Of a stretch of 64,000 bases of DNA, positions 43,229-52,469 are shown piece after piece. Source of the DNA: Oceanispirochaeta sp. M1 (GTDB lineage: Bacteria > Spirochaetota > Spirochaetia > DSM-2461); contig NZ_QQPQ01000012.1 of the NCBI RefSeq assembly GCF_003346715.1, forward strand, positions 1 through 64,000. The letters are read 5' to 3'. A model generated the notes under the pieces. The model had not been told where the DNA came from and did not search any database. It saw only the letters and a program-made list of their open reading frames with translations. The translations under genes were made by a program, and so were the position numbers. How positions within the stretch are numbered: the first letter of the stretch is position 1; the number at the start of each line of letters is the position of its first letter.

Positions 43229-45552
43229 ACCACAGGTTTAAAAAGCTTTTGAGATATACTGCTGTCGCGGTTCCGGGGCTTTTTATACTGATCCTGCTGA
43301 TTCCTCTGCCGCGGCCTTTGTTTGATACTCCCCGGTCCACGGTATTGCTGGATCGGGAAGATGGACTTATGGGTGCCAGGATTGCAGCGGATGAACAGTG
43401 GCGCTTTCCGCCGGAATCTCATATTCCGGATAAGTATAAGAGTTGTGTTATCCGCTTTGAAGATAAAAGGTTTTATTATCATCCGGGTGTGGATCTTCCG
43501 GCAGTGTTACGTTCCCTCTATATCAATATCAGGGCCGGTGAAGTATTAAGCGGAGCCAGCACTATCTCCATGCAGGTCATACGTCTTGCTCACCCCGAGC
43601 GTCCCCGGACAGTTCCTGTCAAGGCTCTTGAAGCCATGCAGGCCCTGAAACTGGAACTCCTTAATAGTAAGGAAGACATCCTTCTCTATTACGCTTCCAA
43701 CGCACCCTATGGCGGGAATACGGTGGGTCTCTCTGCTGCGGCATGGCGCTACTGGAATAGAAACAGTGAGGAGCTCTCCTGGGCTGAATCTGCACTCCTT
43801 GCAGTTCTTCCCAATGCCCCCTCACTTATGCATCCCGGAAAGAATCGAGACCTTCTGATTGAAAAAAGGAATAATCTTTTAAAATCACTGGCTTCCAGGG
43901 GAGAACTTGATGACCTGAGCCTCTCTTTGGCTCTTGAGGAACCTTTACCGGAAAAGCCGCTGCCACTACCATCTATGGCTCCCCATCTACTTCAAAGAGT
44001 TATCCTTGAGAAGGGTGAAGGGCTGCTGCAGAAGAGCACCCTGGATCGTTCTCTTCAGGCCACAGTACAGAAAGAGGTCATGCGTCATAGCAGGAGTCTC
44101 AGTTACCGGGGTATCTACAACGCAGCCGTTCTGGTAGCAGATCTGGAGAGTGGAGATGTTCTTGCCTATGCAGGAAACAGTCCTGATGACGGCAGCAGTA
44201 TACATGGTCATTCTGTTGACATTATTACTGCATCCAGAAGTACCGGGAGCCTTCTTAAACCCATCCTTTTTGCCTTAAGTCTGCAGGACGGATTGATTCT
44301 TCCGGATCAGATGATAAAGGACACTCCAGTCTCCTTCGGAACCTATTCACCTGAGAATTTTCATCACAGTTTTGATGGGGCTGTTCCGGCATCAAATGCC
44401 CTGATCCGCTCCCTCAATGTGCCTTTTGTGTATCTTCTGCAGGACTATAATTATCACCGTTTTCACAGTGAATTGAAGGCTATGGGATTATCCCTTCCAC
44501 AGCCGGCAGATCATTACGGGCTTGCTCTTATTCTAGGGGGAGCAGAATCTTCACTCTGGGAGCTCACCGCACTCTTTGCCGGGTTAGGACGGAGGGTGAA
44601 GAACCCTGATGACAAGGCACCTTTTTTTGATCTGCGGTATGATCCTGATAATGAACCGGTCCATCGTGAGCTTGATTCTCCTGATGCCGCTTCTTTGTGG
44701 TTTACCTTTGAAGCCATGAAAAACCTTGTGCGCCCGGAAGCTTCATGGGAATATTTTCAGAACTCTCGGGATGTAGCCTGGAAAACGGGAACCAGTATGG
44801 GAGGACGGGATGCCTGGGCAATAGGAGTTACTCCCAGGTATGCGGTAGGTGTCTGGGTAGGAAATGCTGATGGTGAAGGCCGGCCCGGCATAAATGGTCT
44901 GAAGGCTGCAGCTCCTCTTCTCTTTGATCTGATTCGGCAATTACCCTTTGATCCATCAAATGATCAGGACTGGTTCAACAGATCTCTTGATGGAATGCAG
45001 CTGGAGAAAATTTGTACGGTCAGCGGGTATAAAGCCGGTCCGAACTGTCCCTTTGAAGAACGGCTTATACCTATCAAGGGAGTCAGTACAGTAACCTGTC
45101 CCTACCATACTCTTATTCATCTGGATAAGGAGGGGGTATATCGGGTCGATAGCCGTACAAGTTCTGTACGTGATATGACGCATCTGAACTGGTTTGTGCT
45201 GCCACCTGTCCAGGAGTATTATTATCGCCGTATCCATAACAATTATATTCCTCTACCGCCGTTTAAGGGGAATGTGGAACAGGGTCGGGGTATCTCTTTC
45301 ATATATCCTCCCTCTGATGCTGCTGTAGTTAAAATACCGAGGCTTTTTGATGGTGAAATGGGAGAAGTTGTCTTTGAAGCTGCCCTTAGAGACAATCAGA
45401 GCTTGTTATACTGGCATTTGGATGGAAATTACATCGGATATACAAGATTTAATCATCAGATGGGAATACAGTCTGAACCAGGTACGCACCGGGTCAGTAT
45501 TGTTGATGAGAAGGGAAACAGTGCAGAGAGGCTGTTTGAATTTTCTGAGTGA
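43225..45552 (+). CDS. pbpC: penicillin-binding protein 1C (bifunctional transglycosylase/transpeptidase)
   Basis: A 775-residue bifunctional PBP. An N-terminal membrane anchor (about residues 10-28) is followed by the glycosyltransferase domain (catalytic Glu in FEDKRFYYHPGVD, then GASTISMQVIRL). The transpeptidase domain has SxxK as STGSLLKP, SxN as RSLNVPF and KTG as AWKTGTS. A C-terminal BiPBP_C-type beta domain ends the protein. It builds and cross-links peptidoglycan in the periplasm; PBP1C is often dispensable. The start is GTG overlapping the stop of the alpha-2-macroglobulin gene. Confidence 0.9.
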   Translation: MNHRFKKLLRYTAVAVPGLFILILLIPLPRPLFDTPRSTVLLDREDGLMGARIAADEQWRFPPESHIPDKYKSCVIRFEDKRFYYHPGVDLPAVLRSLYINIRAGEVLSGASTISMQVIRLAHPERPRTVPVKALEAMQALKLELLNSKEDILLYYASNAPYGGNTVGLSAAAWRYWNRNSEELSWAESALLAVLPNAPSLMHPGKNRDLLIEKRNNLLKSLASRGELDDLSLSLALEEPLPEKPLPLPSMAPHLLQRVILEKGEGLLQKSTLDRSLQATVQKEVMRHSRSLSYRGIYNAAVLVADLESGDVLAYAGNSPDDGSSIHGHSVDIITASRSTGSLLKPILFALSLQDGLILPDQMIKDTPVSFGTYSPENFHHSFDGAVPASNALIRSLNVPFVYLLQDYNYHRFHSELKAMGLSLPQPADHYGLALILGGAESSLWELTALFAGLGRRVKNPDDKAPFFDLRYDPDNEPVHRELDSPDAASLWFTFEAMKNLVRPEASWEYFQNSRDVAWKTGTSMGGRDAWAIGVTPRYAVGVWVGNADGEGRPGINGLKAAAPLLFDLIRQLPFDPSNDQDWFNRSLDGMQLEKICTVSGYKAGPNCPFEERLIPIKGVSTVTCPYHTLIHLDKEGVYRVDSRTSSVRDMTHLNWFVLPPVQEYYYRRIHNNYIPLPPFKGNVEQGRGISFIYPPSDAAVVKIPRLFDGEMGEVVFEAALRDNQSLLYWHLDGNYIGYTRFNHQMGIQSEPGTHRVSIVDEKGNSAERLFEFSE

Positions 45553-45633
45553 AGTATGTAATTAGCCTGGGTTTATAATTCCTTATTGTTTATATTTTAG
45601 TATTGTTTAGAGAGCAATTGAGTGGGAAATCAT

Positions 45634-46119
45634 ATGAGTAATAAAATATTAGATCCGGAATTTTATAGTATCACCAGGGAAATCATGAAAAATGAAGATG
45701 TACAGAAGCTGGGTCATATCAATCATCATGGGCAGAGTATTCTTCACCACAGTCTTAAGGTGTCATTTGTTTCATGGAAATGGGGACGTCGTCTGAATAT
45801 GGATGCTGTCTCTCTGGCCAGAGGGGCCTTACTTCATGATTTCTTTTTATATGACTGGAATAAGGTTTGTATCTATCCGGACCGAAAGTTTTACGAAATC
45901 CATAAGAGACATGGTTTTACTCATCCCTTGACAGCTCTCAATAATGCTGAGAAAAGATTCAAGTTAAACAGGAAAGAGCAGGATATAATACGCCGCCATA
46001 TGTTTCCCCTGACACTTATTCCTCCCCGATATCCGGAAAGCTGGCTGGTTATGATTATTGATAAACTGGTATCAATCGGCGAAATACCTCACTATCTTCA
46101 ATATCTTAAAAATAGATAA
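45634..46119 (+). CDS. HD-domain protein (predicted phosphohydrolase)
   Basis: About 161 residues from the ATG at 45634; a GTG at 45622 would add four. HD-domain metal ligands are visible: HHSLKVS (about residues 34-40), LLHD (about 64-67, the HD pair), HP in HGFTHPLTA and IIRRHMFPL. This is the small HDIG/HD family often annotated as hydrolase, active on nucleotides or second messengers. It lies 81 bases after the PBP1C gene on the same strand and may be co-transcribed. Substrate unknown. Confidence 0.75.
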   Translation: MSNKILDPEFYSITREIMKNEDVQKLGHINHHGQSILHHSLKVSFVSWKWGRRLNMDAVSLARGALLHDFFLYDWNKVCIYPDRKFYEIHKRHGFTHPLTALNNAEKRFKLNRKEQDIIRRHMFPLTLIPPRYPESWLVMIIDKLVSIGEIPHYLQYLKNR

Positions 46120-46375
46120 AATATCGTCAGGCTTTACTTATTTCACTATACTGAACAGATTCTGATTATGAAATCCTTTCGAAATTTACTTTGGAAGTCG
46201 AAGTCATTTTCCGGGAGTTTCGCTGTAATTACCGGGTGGGATCATAAATGAAGGATATCCCTTTTTCCTTCTCCAAATATGCATTCAAGTCCAATAAAAC
46301 GGAAAAAGCTTAAATCTATGTCAATTCATGTCCTTTAGACAGGTAAAGGTATATTGTAATGTACCTATGTTTTAC

Positions 46376-46384
46376 TGATATAAT
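46376..46384 (+). promoter_or_regulatory. extended -10 promoter of the S1-domain gene
   Basis: TG-A-TATAAT (46376-46384) is an extended -10 element 45 bases before the ATG at 46429, with no good -35 box. The remaining part of the 309-base gap (46120-46375) holds no gene; it includes TGTCCTTTAGACAGG at about 46330-46344, similar to the hairpin at 17111-17127. Confidence 0.5.
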
Positions 46385-46428
46385 AGATACTACTAAATTC
46401 TAAATAAATATATGGAGAAAATAAAGAT

Positions 46429-47604
46429 ATGAGTAATGATAAACCAGATGCTGCTGAGGAAGATTTCGCAGCACTTTTTGAAGACAGCTATTCCGCGATA
46501 GAATCAATGGAGCCCGGACAGGCCATAGAAACAGACATTGTTTCAATTTCAGGTGACAGTATTTTTCTGCAGTTAAGCGGAAAGAGTGAAGGTGTCCTTG
46601 AAAAAGAGGAGTTGACCGATAAAGACGGAACTCTTTCTGTTAAAGAAGGGGATCGGATCAAGGTTTACTTTCTTCAGGCAAAGAACGGTGAAATGCAGTT
46701 CACTACTAAAATCAGCGGCAATAAGGCCGGACAGGCCATTTTGGAGAATGCTTTCAACAGCGGAATACCCGTTGAAGGTGTTGTTGAAAAAGAAATTAAA
46801 GGTGGATTTGCAGTAAAAATCGGTGAATCCAGAGCCTTCTGCCCTTATTCTCAGATGGGTCAGAAACGTGTTGAGAATGCTTCTGAATATGTTGGTAAAC
46901 ATATGACCTTCAAAATAATGGAACATAGTGAGAATGGCCGCAATATTCTTGTTTCAAACAGAGCGATTCTTGAAGAAGAGCATAAGAAACAGGTTGAAGT
47001 ACTTAAAAAGAAATTAAAAGAGAAGATGGTTATAAAAGGATCTGTTACACGGGTTCAGGATTTTGGTGCCTTTGTGGATCTTGACGGCGTTCAGGCTCTT
47101 CTGCCTATTTCTGAGATCAGTAGAAGCCGAGTGCATGATATTAATAAAGTTATTACTGTGGGACAGGAAGTTGAAGCTTCTATTATAAAACTGGACTGGC
47201 AGAGCGAGCGTATTACTCTGAGTATGAAGGCTCTTCTTTCCGACCCCTGGGATGATGCAAAAAATAAATATAAAGCTGACTCAAAACATAGCGGAACTGT
47301 AGTTCGTATTACCGATTTCGGTGCTTTTGTAAATCTGGAACCAGGTCTGGACGGACTTATTCATATTTCTGATCTTAAAACAGATTCCAGAGATGATAAT
47401 CCCGAGGATATTCTGAAACAGGGACAGACCCTTTCAGTACAGATTAACAGCGTTGATGTTGAGAGAAAGAGAATCTCTTTGAAACCTGTTTCTATGACTG
47501 AGGAATCAGCTGAGTACAAGAAGTATCTTGAACCGGAAACTGATACCTACAATCCCTTTGCAGATCTGTTAAAGGACAAGGCAAAGAAGACTAAAAAGAA
47601 ATAA
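46429..47604 (+). CDS. RNA-binding protein with four S1 domains (ribosomal protein S1-like)
   Basis: A 391-residue protein built of four S1 (OB-fold) repeats: about residues 24-95, 108-180, 196-268 and 280-355. The third and fourth are the most canonical (VTRVQDFGAFVDLDGVQALL; VVRITDFGAFVNLEPGLDGL). The first is divergent. The N-terminus is acidic and the C-terminus lysine-rich (DKAKKTKKK). It is shorter than the six-repeat S1 of E. coli, like the four-repeat S1 homologues of other phyla. It likely binds mRNA and helps translation initiation. Whether it is the main S1 protein of this organism is not known. Confidence 0.85.
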   Translation: MSNDKPDAAEEDFAALFEDSYSAIESMEPGQAIETDIVSISGDSIFLQLSGKSEGVLEKEELTDKDGTLSVKEGDRIKVYFLQAKNGEMQFTTKISGNKAGQAILENAFNSGIPVEGVVEKEIKGGFAVKIGESRAFCPYSQMGQKRVENASEYVGKHMTFKIMEHSENGRNILVSNRAILEEEHKKQVEVLKKKLKEKMVIKGSVTRVQDFGAFVDLDGVQALLPISEISRSRVHDINKVITVGQEVEASIIKLDWQSERITLSMKALLSDPWDDAKNKYKADSKHSGTVVRITDFGAFVNLEPGLDGLIHISDLKTDSRDDNPEDILKQGQTLSVQINSVDVERKRISLKPVSMTEESAEYKKYLEPETDTYNPFADLLKDKAKKTKKK

Positions 47605-47619
47605 AAAAGATAGAGCGCC

Positions 47620-48531
47620 CTAAAAGATCAGCAGAGTTACTGTCAGAAGGCCCAGATAAGCCAGATGCAGTCTGTTGGTCCAGGGAATGCTCAGTCTTTC
47701 AAAGCGTGCTACAAGGCCGTGTGCCTTTACTGCGATAGGAAAGAACAGGAATATCATCAGTGTCTGAATCGGATAGATATGCAGCACTGTATAGAGAACT
47801 GTCAACGCAAAACTTCCAAATACAAGTATGTCAAAAAGTTTCAAACTGGCTCTGCTCCCTATCAGGGTGCTGAGAGTTCCCATACTCAATCTCTTATCTC
47901 TCTTGAAATCCCTCATTTCATTACTGAGCATCATTGCCGGAACCAGCATGCTGATGGGCATACCTATAATTATGGGATACCAGCTGAGAGTACCTGAAAA
48001 AGGGTAGTAGGCTCCCAGCAGCATAAGAGGGCCCATAAGAATAAAAGAGAGTATGACACCCAGTCCTTTGGTCTTATAGACAAAGGGCTCTCCTGTATAC
48101 GCATATGAGCCGATTATTCCTGTCAGACCGATGGCAAGCATTTTCCAGTCAGTAATATATATCAGATAGATCCCGATCAGAGCGGCCAGGCCCAATGCCG
48201 CCAGTCCGGAAATAAATACGAAAATATCAAAGACTGATCTGTTCTGTCCCAGAAAACGAAACTTCTTTATAGATGGATCTTTATATTTGAATGAACCTTC
48301 AAAATAGTCATTTATAAGATTCGCTCCCGCCTGGGATGCCAGTCCGGCAATTGTGATAAGTAATACAAGGATAATCGTCCTCAGTGAGGATGGATCTTTC
48401 ATAGTCCCATCCCGGTAGGCCGCTATAATTCCGATATTGGTAGCCCCAAGAGCGAGAGTCAGTGAGAGGACTCTGAGAGCAGTTATAAATTCTTTAAACC
48501 AGGTACTTATATTATTATATGAAATTGACAT
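47620..48531 (-). CDS. UbiA-family prenyltransferase (MenA-like)
   Basis: A 303-residue membrane enzyme with about eight or nine helices. The two Asp-rich motifs of the UbiA family are present: AGANLINDYFEG (about residues 68-79) and SNEMRDFKRDKR (about 205-216). The best fit is 1,4-dihydroxy-2-naphthoate polyprenyltransferase, which makes demethylmenaquinone for anaerobic respiration. This fits with the fumarate-reductase genes a few kilobases downstream, though they are not in one operon. The gene is convergent with the S1-domain gene (15 bases apart) and divergent from the ABC operon. The RBS is weak. Other UbiA substrates remain possible. Confidence 0.75.
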   Translation of the reverse strand: MSISYNNISTWFKEFITALRVLSLTLALGATNIGIIAAYRDGTMKDPSSLRTIILVLLITIAGLASQAGANLINDYFEGSFKYKDPSIKKFRFLGQNRSVFDIFVFISGLAALGLAALIGIYLIYITDWKMLAIGLTGIIGSYAYTGEPFVYKTKGLGVILSFILMGPLMLLGAYYPFSGTLSWYPIIIGMPISMLVPAMMLSNEMRDFKRDKRLSMGTLSTLIGSRASLKLFDILVFGSFALTVLYTVLHIYPIQTLMIFLFFPIAVKAHGLVARFERLSIPWTNRLHLAYLGLLTVTLLIF

Positions 48532-48683
48532 AGGCTGATAATAGGGAATCCGGAGCTTTCTGTAAATAGTGTTATGCCTTTATAGAATTTTGATCTTTTT
48601 GATCTCCTGAAAATGTCTGTTCTGATCTAAATGAAAATGTTATATTTCGACTGAAATTACATTATTTGAATATGGAGATAACC

Positions 48684-49616
48684 TTGAAAAAACTATGGAT
48701 CATTCCACTACTGGTAACAGCACTAGCTTTTGCCTCCTGTGAAAAAAAAACTTCTACTGTCGTAGAGGATCGTAATACTGCACCTGAAGTTCTGTCCCTG
48801 AGTATCGGATTGATGCCCGCAGTGGATACGGCGCCGATTTTTCTTGCAAAGGAGAGAGGCTACTTTGATGAACTTGGTCTTGATCTGAGTATTACTATTT
48901 TTACCAATGCCCAGAACAGGCAGAGTGCCCTGCAGAGCGGTGAAATTGACGGAACCATGACAGATCTTGTAGCGGTGGCAGTCAATGTTTCAGGCGGTTT
49001 TGATTTCAAAGCCACCATGCTGACAGACGGTATGTTTCCACTTTTAGCTGTTCCCGGAGCAGCAGATAAGAAAGCATTGAAAGTGGGAATGATGGAGATC
49101 AGTGTATCCAACTTTCTTGTTGATCAGTGGATCGGATCTGATTATGAGATAGAAAAGGTTTATATAAACTCAATTCCCGCCAGACTCGAAGCCCTTGCTT
49201 CCGGGCAGCTGGATATGGGGCTTTTTCCCGAACCAATAGCTTCAGTTGGAGCCATGAAGGGACTTGAAAAACTGATCTATGAACCAGTTGATGGCTTCAG
49301 TCCTGATGTTATGGTTTTTACGGGTAATGCAATTAATAATAAGGCCGAAGCTGTTCAGCGCTTTCATATGGCTTATAATATGGCTATTGCTGATATACGC
49401 GGGTCAGAAGATGCAGCAAGGGATATTCTTATTAAATCAATTCCTAATCTTAAGCCTGGACTCCGGGATCTTATGAATCTGCCTGAATATCATGAAGCAA
49501 GACTGCCCGATGATGCATACCTGAACAGAATTATCAGCTGGACAAATGGAATTGTGGACCAGAAGCTTGATGTCTCTCCCTCGGATATGGTGGACAGGAG
49601 CTTTGTGAAGCAATAA
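48684..49616 (+). CDS. ABC transporter substrate-binding lipoprotein (NMT1/ThiY-like, NitT/TauT class)
   Basis: A 310-residue binding protein. The start is the TTG at 48684 with GGAG six bases upstream; a TTG at 48666 adds six residues. Lipoprotein signal LLVTALAFASC, lipid Cys19. The mature part has the NMT1/ThiY-type pattern: LSIGLMPAVDTAPIFLAKER, GYFDELGLDL, LQSGEIDGTMTDLVAV, LASGQLDMGLFPEP. Ligands of the family include thiamine precursors, flavins, nitrate and sulfonates; none can be chosen from sequence. First gene of a three-gene ABC operon. Confidence 0.8.
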   Translation: MKKLWIIPLLVTALAFASCEKKTSTVVEDRNTAPEVLSLSIGLMPAVDTAPIFLAKERGYFDELGLDLSITIFTNAQNRQSALQSGEIDGTMTDLVAVAVNVSGGFDFKATMLTDGMFPLLAVPGAADKKALKVGMMEISVSNFLVDQWIGSDYEIEKVYINSIPARLEALASGQLDMGLFPEPIASVGAMKGLEKLIYEPVDGFSPDVMVFTGNAINNKAEAVQRFHMAYNMAIADIRGSEDAARDILIKSIPNLKPGLRDLMNLPEYHEARLPDDAYLNRIISWTNGIVDQKLDVSPSDMVDRSFVKQ

Positions 49617-49626
49617 ACTCATAACC

Positions 49627-50337
49627 ATGGTATATATCCGCAATCTGACCACACAGTACAGTTCTTCCCGGGGTATTTTTAACCTTAATCTGACCATTCC
49701 CCGTGGTGAGACCCGTGCAGTTATCGGCCCATCAGGTTGCGGAAAGACCACTCTTCTTCATACCATGGCCGGGCTGCTTAAGCCCGATTGCGGTTCAGTT
49801 GAGACCGGTGGTGAAACAGTCCGGATTGGTCTGGTGCAGCAGAAGGATGCTCTGTATCCCTGGCTTACGGCCCTCGATAATGTCCTGCTGGGAGTAGATC
49901 GAAAGAGCGGAGAGACTGAGGTTCAGGCGATGGATTTAATGGATGAGCTTGGAGTGGCAGAGACGGCTTCCCGTTATCCTTCGCGATTGAGCGGCGGTGA
50001 GAGGCAGAGGATTTCTCTGGCCAGAACATTGATACAAAGACCTGATCTTCTTCTTCTGGATGAACCGACAGCATCACTGGATGAGTTTTCCAAAGAAGCT
50101 ATGCAGAATCTTCTTCTTCGTATTCAGACCCGGAATCCTGTGACAACTTTATTTGTTACCCATAGTATGGAAGAAGCACTCTTTCTGGGACAGGAAATTC
50201 TGGTCATGGGAGAGGGAAGAATTCATGCTGTTCACAAAAATCCGTTCTATCCTGATACTGCTGCTCGAGATCATAAGAGTTTCTATTCCGAAGTTCTGAA
50301 ACTGCGGGAGTCTCTGAAAGAGGTGGCTGCTGTATGA
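49627..50337 (+). CDS. ABC transporter ATP-binding protein (NitT/TauT class)
   Basis: A 236-residue ABC ATPase: Walker A GPSGCGKTTLL (about residues 36-46), Q-loop LVQQKDALYPWLTAL, signature LSGGERQRISLARTL, Walker B LLLLDEPTASLD and H-loop THSMEEAL. Works with the binding protein before it and the permease after it. Its end overlaps the permease start by four bases (ATGA). Confidence 0.85.
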   Translation: MVYIRNLTTQYSSSRGIFNLNLTIPRGETRAVIGPSGCGKTTLLHTMAGLLKPDCGSVETGGETVRIGLVQQKDALYPWLTALDNVLLGVDRKSGETEVQAMDLMDELGVAETASRYPSRLSGGERQRISLARTLIQRPDLLLLDEPTASLDEFSKEAMQNLLLRIQTRNPVTTLFVTHSMEEALFLGQEILVMGEGRIHAVHKNPFYPDTAARDHKSFYSEVLKLRESLKEVAAV

Positions 50338-51074
50338 AAAAGAAACTTTCAGCTCATCTCTATGGTTTGTTCATTATCCTGGTTCTCTGGTATATCCTGA
50401 GCTATTCGGTGGATCAGAGACTCATTCCACCTCCTCATGAAGTGCTTATACTATTCGGCTCTCTGGTAATGAAGGGGACCATTATACTCCATGCTTTATA
50501 TAGTCTGATGAGGTTTGTATGCGCCATTCTTCTGGCTCTGCTGCCCGCCATTCCCCTTGGGATAGCAGCAGGAGTTCTTCCCCGTGCCGACCGTCTGCTG
50601 TCTCCGGTTGTGTATCTTCTTTTCCCACTTCCCAAGATCGCTTTTCTGCCGATTTTTATGGTCCTTTTCGGATTAGGTGATCTTTCCAAAATTCTACTGC
50701 TCTGGACAGTCATTGTCTTTCAGCTTCTTATTGCTGTACGGGATGGGGTAAAGAGCATTCCGGCGGAATATCATATTGCAGCAGATACTCTCGGACTTTC
50801 TCCTGGAAGAAAATTCTTGAAACTTTACTTACCAAGTACCATTCCCAGTCTATTCAGTGCCTTGAGAATCTCTGTAGGCATAGGGATGGCAGTACTCTTC
50901 TTTGCTGAGAACTATGCTACCAGTTATGGTCTTGGTTATTTCATTATGAACAGCTGGGTTATGATCAATTACCCAATGATGTTTTCGGGGATTCTTGCTC
51001 TGGGACTCTTATCTTATCTGTTACTAAGCTGTCTTGATATGATTGAAACACGGCTATGCCCCTGGAACGATTAG
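50334..51074 (+). CDS. ABC transporter permease (NitT/TauT class)
   Basis: A 246-residue permease with about six hydrophobic helices and the EAA-type loop (AADTLGLSPGRKFLKLYLPS). Translationally coupled to the ATPase gene by an ATGA overlap. It ends 10 bases before the convergent flavoprotein gene, and no terminator is visible between them. Confidence 0.85.
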   Translation: MKKKLSAHLYGLFIILVLWYILSYSVDQRLIPPPHEVLILFGSLVMKGTIILHALYSLMRFVCAILLALLPAIPLGIAAGVLPRADRLLSPVVYLLFPLPKIAFLPIFMVLFGLGDLSKILLLWTVIVFQLLIAVRDGVKSIPAEYHIAADTLGLSPGRKFLKLYLPSTIPSLFSALRISVGIGMAVLFFAENYATSYGLGYFIMNSWVMINYPMMFSGILALGLLSYLLLSCLDMIETRLCPWND

Positions 51075-51083
51075 GCAGCTTCA

Positions 51084-52469
51084 CTATTTCAATGCATAAT
51101 GGGCCGCTTCATAACCGGCTATTTCCCCAAAGACCAGGGCATCGGTAAGGGAGTTTCCTCCCAGTCGGTCCATTCCGTGAATCCCGCCGGTTGCTTCACC
51201 GGCTGCATAGAGGCCTTCAAGAGGAGTGCCATTTGTATCAAGGACTCTGCTCTTCTCATCAATTGCCAGGCCTCCCATGCAGTAGTGAATCCCCGGAGTA
51301 ACCTTGATGGCAAAGTAGGGAGGCGTTTCAAGAGGGACTCTGAGGTCTCTTCTGTGAAAGTCTTTATCTTCTCCATTTAGAACAGATAAATTCCATTTTT
51401 CAAGGCTGGAACTTAGAAACGAAGCAGGCAGGACAATCTGTTCTGCAAGTTCCCCGACTGTCTCTCCCTCTCTGGTCAGCTGGTTGCTGATATAGTATTC
51501 AGATGATTTGAGACTCTCCCTGACACTCTGGTCAAATATCAGCCAGGCAAATCTGTCTTTCTGATTCAGAATACTAGCACTCAGCTCTTCCCTGAAATCC
51601 ATTTCGTCAGTAAAGCGCTGGCCCCTGCTGTTCAGGAGTATCCCGCCGTTTCCCCTGAGAGCTTCAGTGATCAGGATACTGAACTCAGGTTCGACTGTTG
51701 GATGAGTCTGAATTTCCCCCAGATCTATCATCTGAACCGGAAGGTTTTGTGTCAGGGTGATAAAGTCTCCTGTAGCACCGGCACTGTTGGTGGTGTGGAA
51801 TGTCTTGAGATCAGGATTGAATCGGGCAACCATTTCAGGGCTTCCTCCGAAGCCTCCCGTTGCAATTATTACTGAATCCGCCAGAATCCTGTATTCTCTG
51901 CCGGTCTGGTTTTTAACCAGTACCTGTAGTTTCTTTTTTGAACGGGTTATGGAGAGAGCTCTATTTTCTACACGTATATCAATCTCATTTTCTCTGACAG
52001 TTTTATACAGAATAGAACTGATTTCACGTCCTACAGGTGAACCTCCTGATGGACGGTAGGTTCTGCTGCTGCTGTGCCCTGCAAGGAGTCCCCGGTCTTC
52101 CATATCAGCTCCCATGGCTTTAAGATCCGACAGAGCTTCTGAACTCTTTTCTCCCAGAATTTTTATAAGACTGCTGTTTCCTATATATCCCCCGGCCTCC
52201 CGGGTATCCTGAATATAATCATCAAGATCATCTGTATCCATTACAGCATTGAATCCGGCAGTGGCCTTATTGCTGTTCCCACCGGGATAGGACATTTTTT
52301 CAAGCAGGATAATATTGTCTGTATACTTTCTGCTCTCTATGGCGGCTCTCATTCCAGCTGCACCTGCACCGATAATCACAACATCTGTCCTTTCCGGCAG
52401 ATGCCCTGGAGAAATTACAATAATAAATACTGAGAGGATTATCAGGAATGCGGCAGTAAGGCCCCTCAT
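51084..52469 (-). CDS. membrane-anchored FAD fumarate-reductase-like flavoprotein without FMN-binding domain
   Basis: A 461-residue flavoprotein of the flavocytochrome c/fumarate reductase family. A signal anchor (AAFLIILSVFIIVI) leads into the FAD motif VVIIGAGAAGMRAAIES. Substrate-site residues follow the order of soluble fumarate reductases: QTHPTVEPEF, ITEALRGNG, the Arg of DFREEL, GIHYCMGG and RLGGNSLTD. The position of a conserved Met in the lipoprotein paralogue (KMITEA) is Leu here (ILITEA). No heme motifs or FMN-binding domain are present. It overlaps the response-regulator gene by four bases (ATGA), so it is a direct part of the two-component operon. Its electron donor and exact substrate are uncertain. 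Confidence 0.8.
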   Translation of the reverse strand: MRGLTAAFLIILSVFIIVISPGHLPERTDVVIIGAGAAGMRAAIESRKYTDNIILLEKMSYPGGNSNKATAGFNAVMDTDDLDDYIQDTREAGGYIGNSSLIKILGEKSSEALSDLKAMGADMEDRGLLAGHSSSRTYRPSGGSPVGREISSILYKTVRENEIDIRVENRALSITRSKKKLQVLVKNQTGREYRILADSVIIATGGFGGSPEMVARFNPDLKTFHTTNSAGATGDFITLTQNLPVQMIDLGEIQTHPTVEPEFSILITEALRGNGGILLNSRGQRFTDEMDFREELSASILNQKDRFAWLIFDQSVRESLKSSEYYISNQLTREGETVGELAEQIVLPASFLSSSLEKWNLSVLNGEDKDFHRRDLRVPLETPPYFAIKVTPGIHYCMGGLAIDEKSRVLDTNGTPLEGLYAAGEATGGIHGMDRLGGNSLTDALVFGEIAGYEAAHYALK

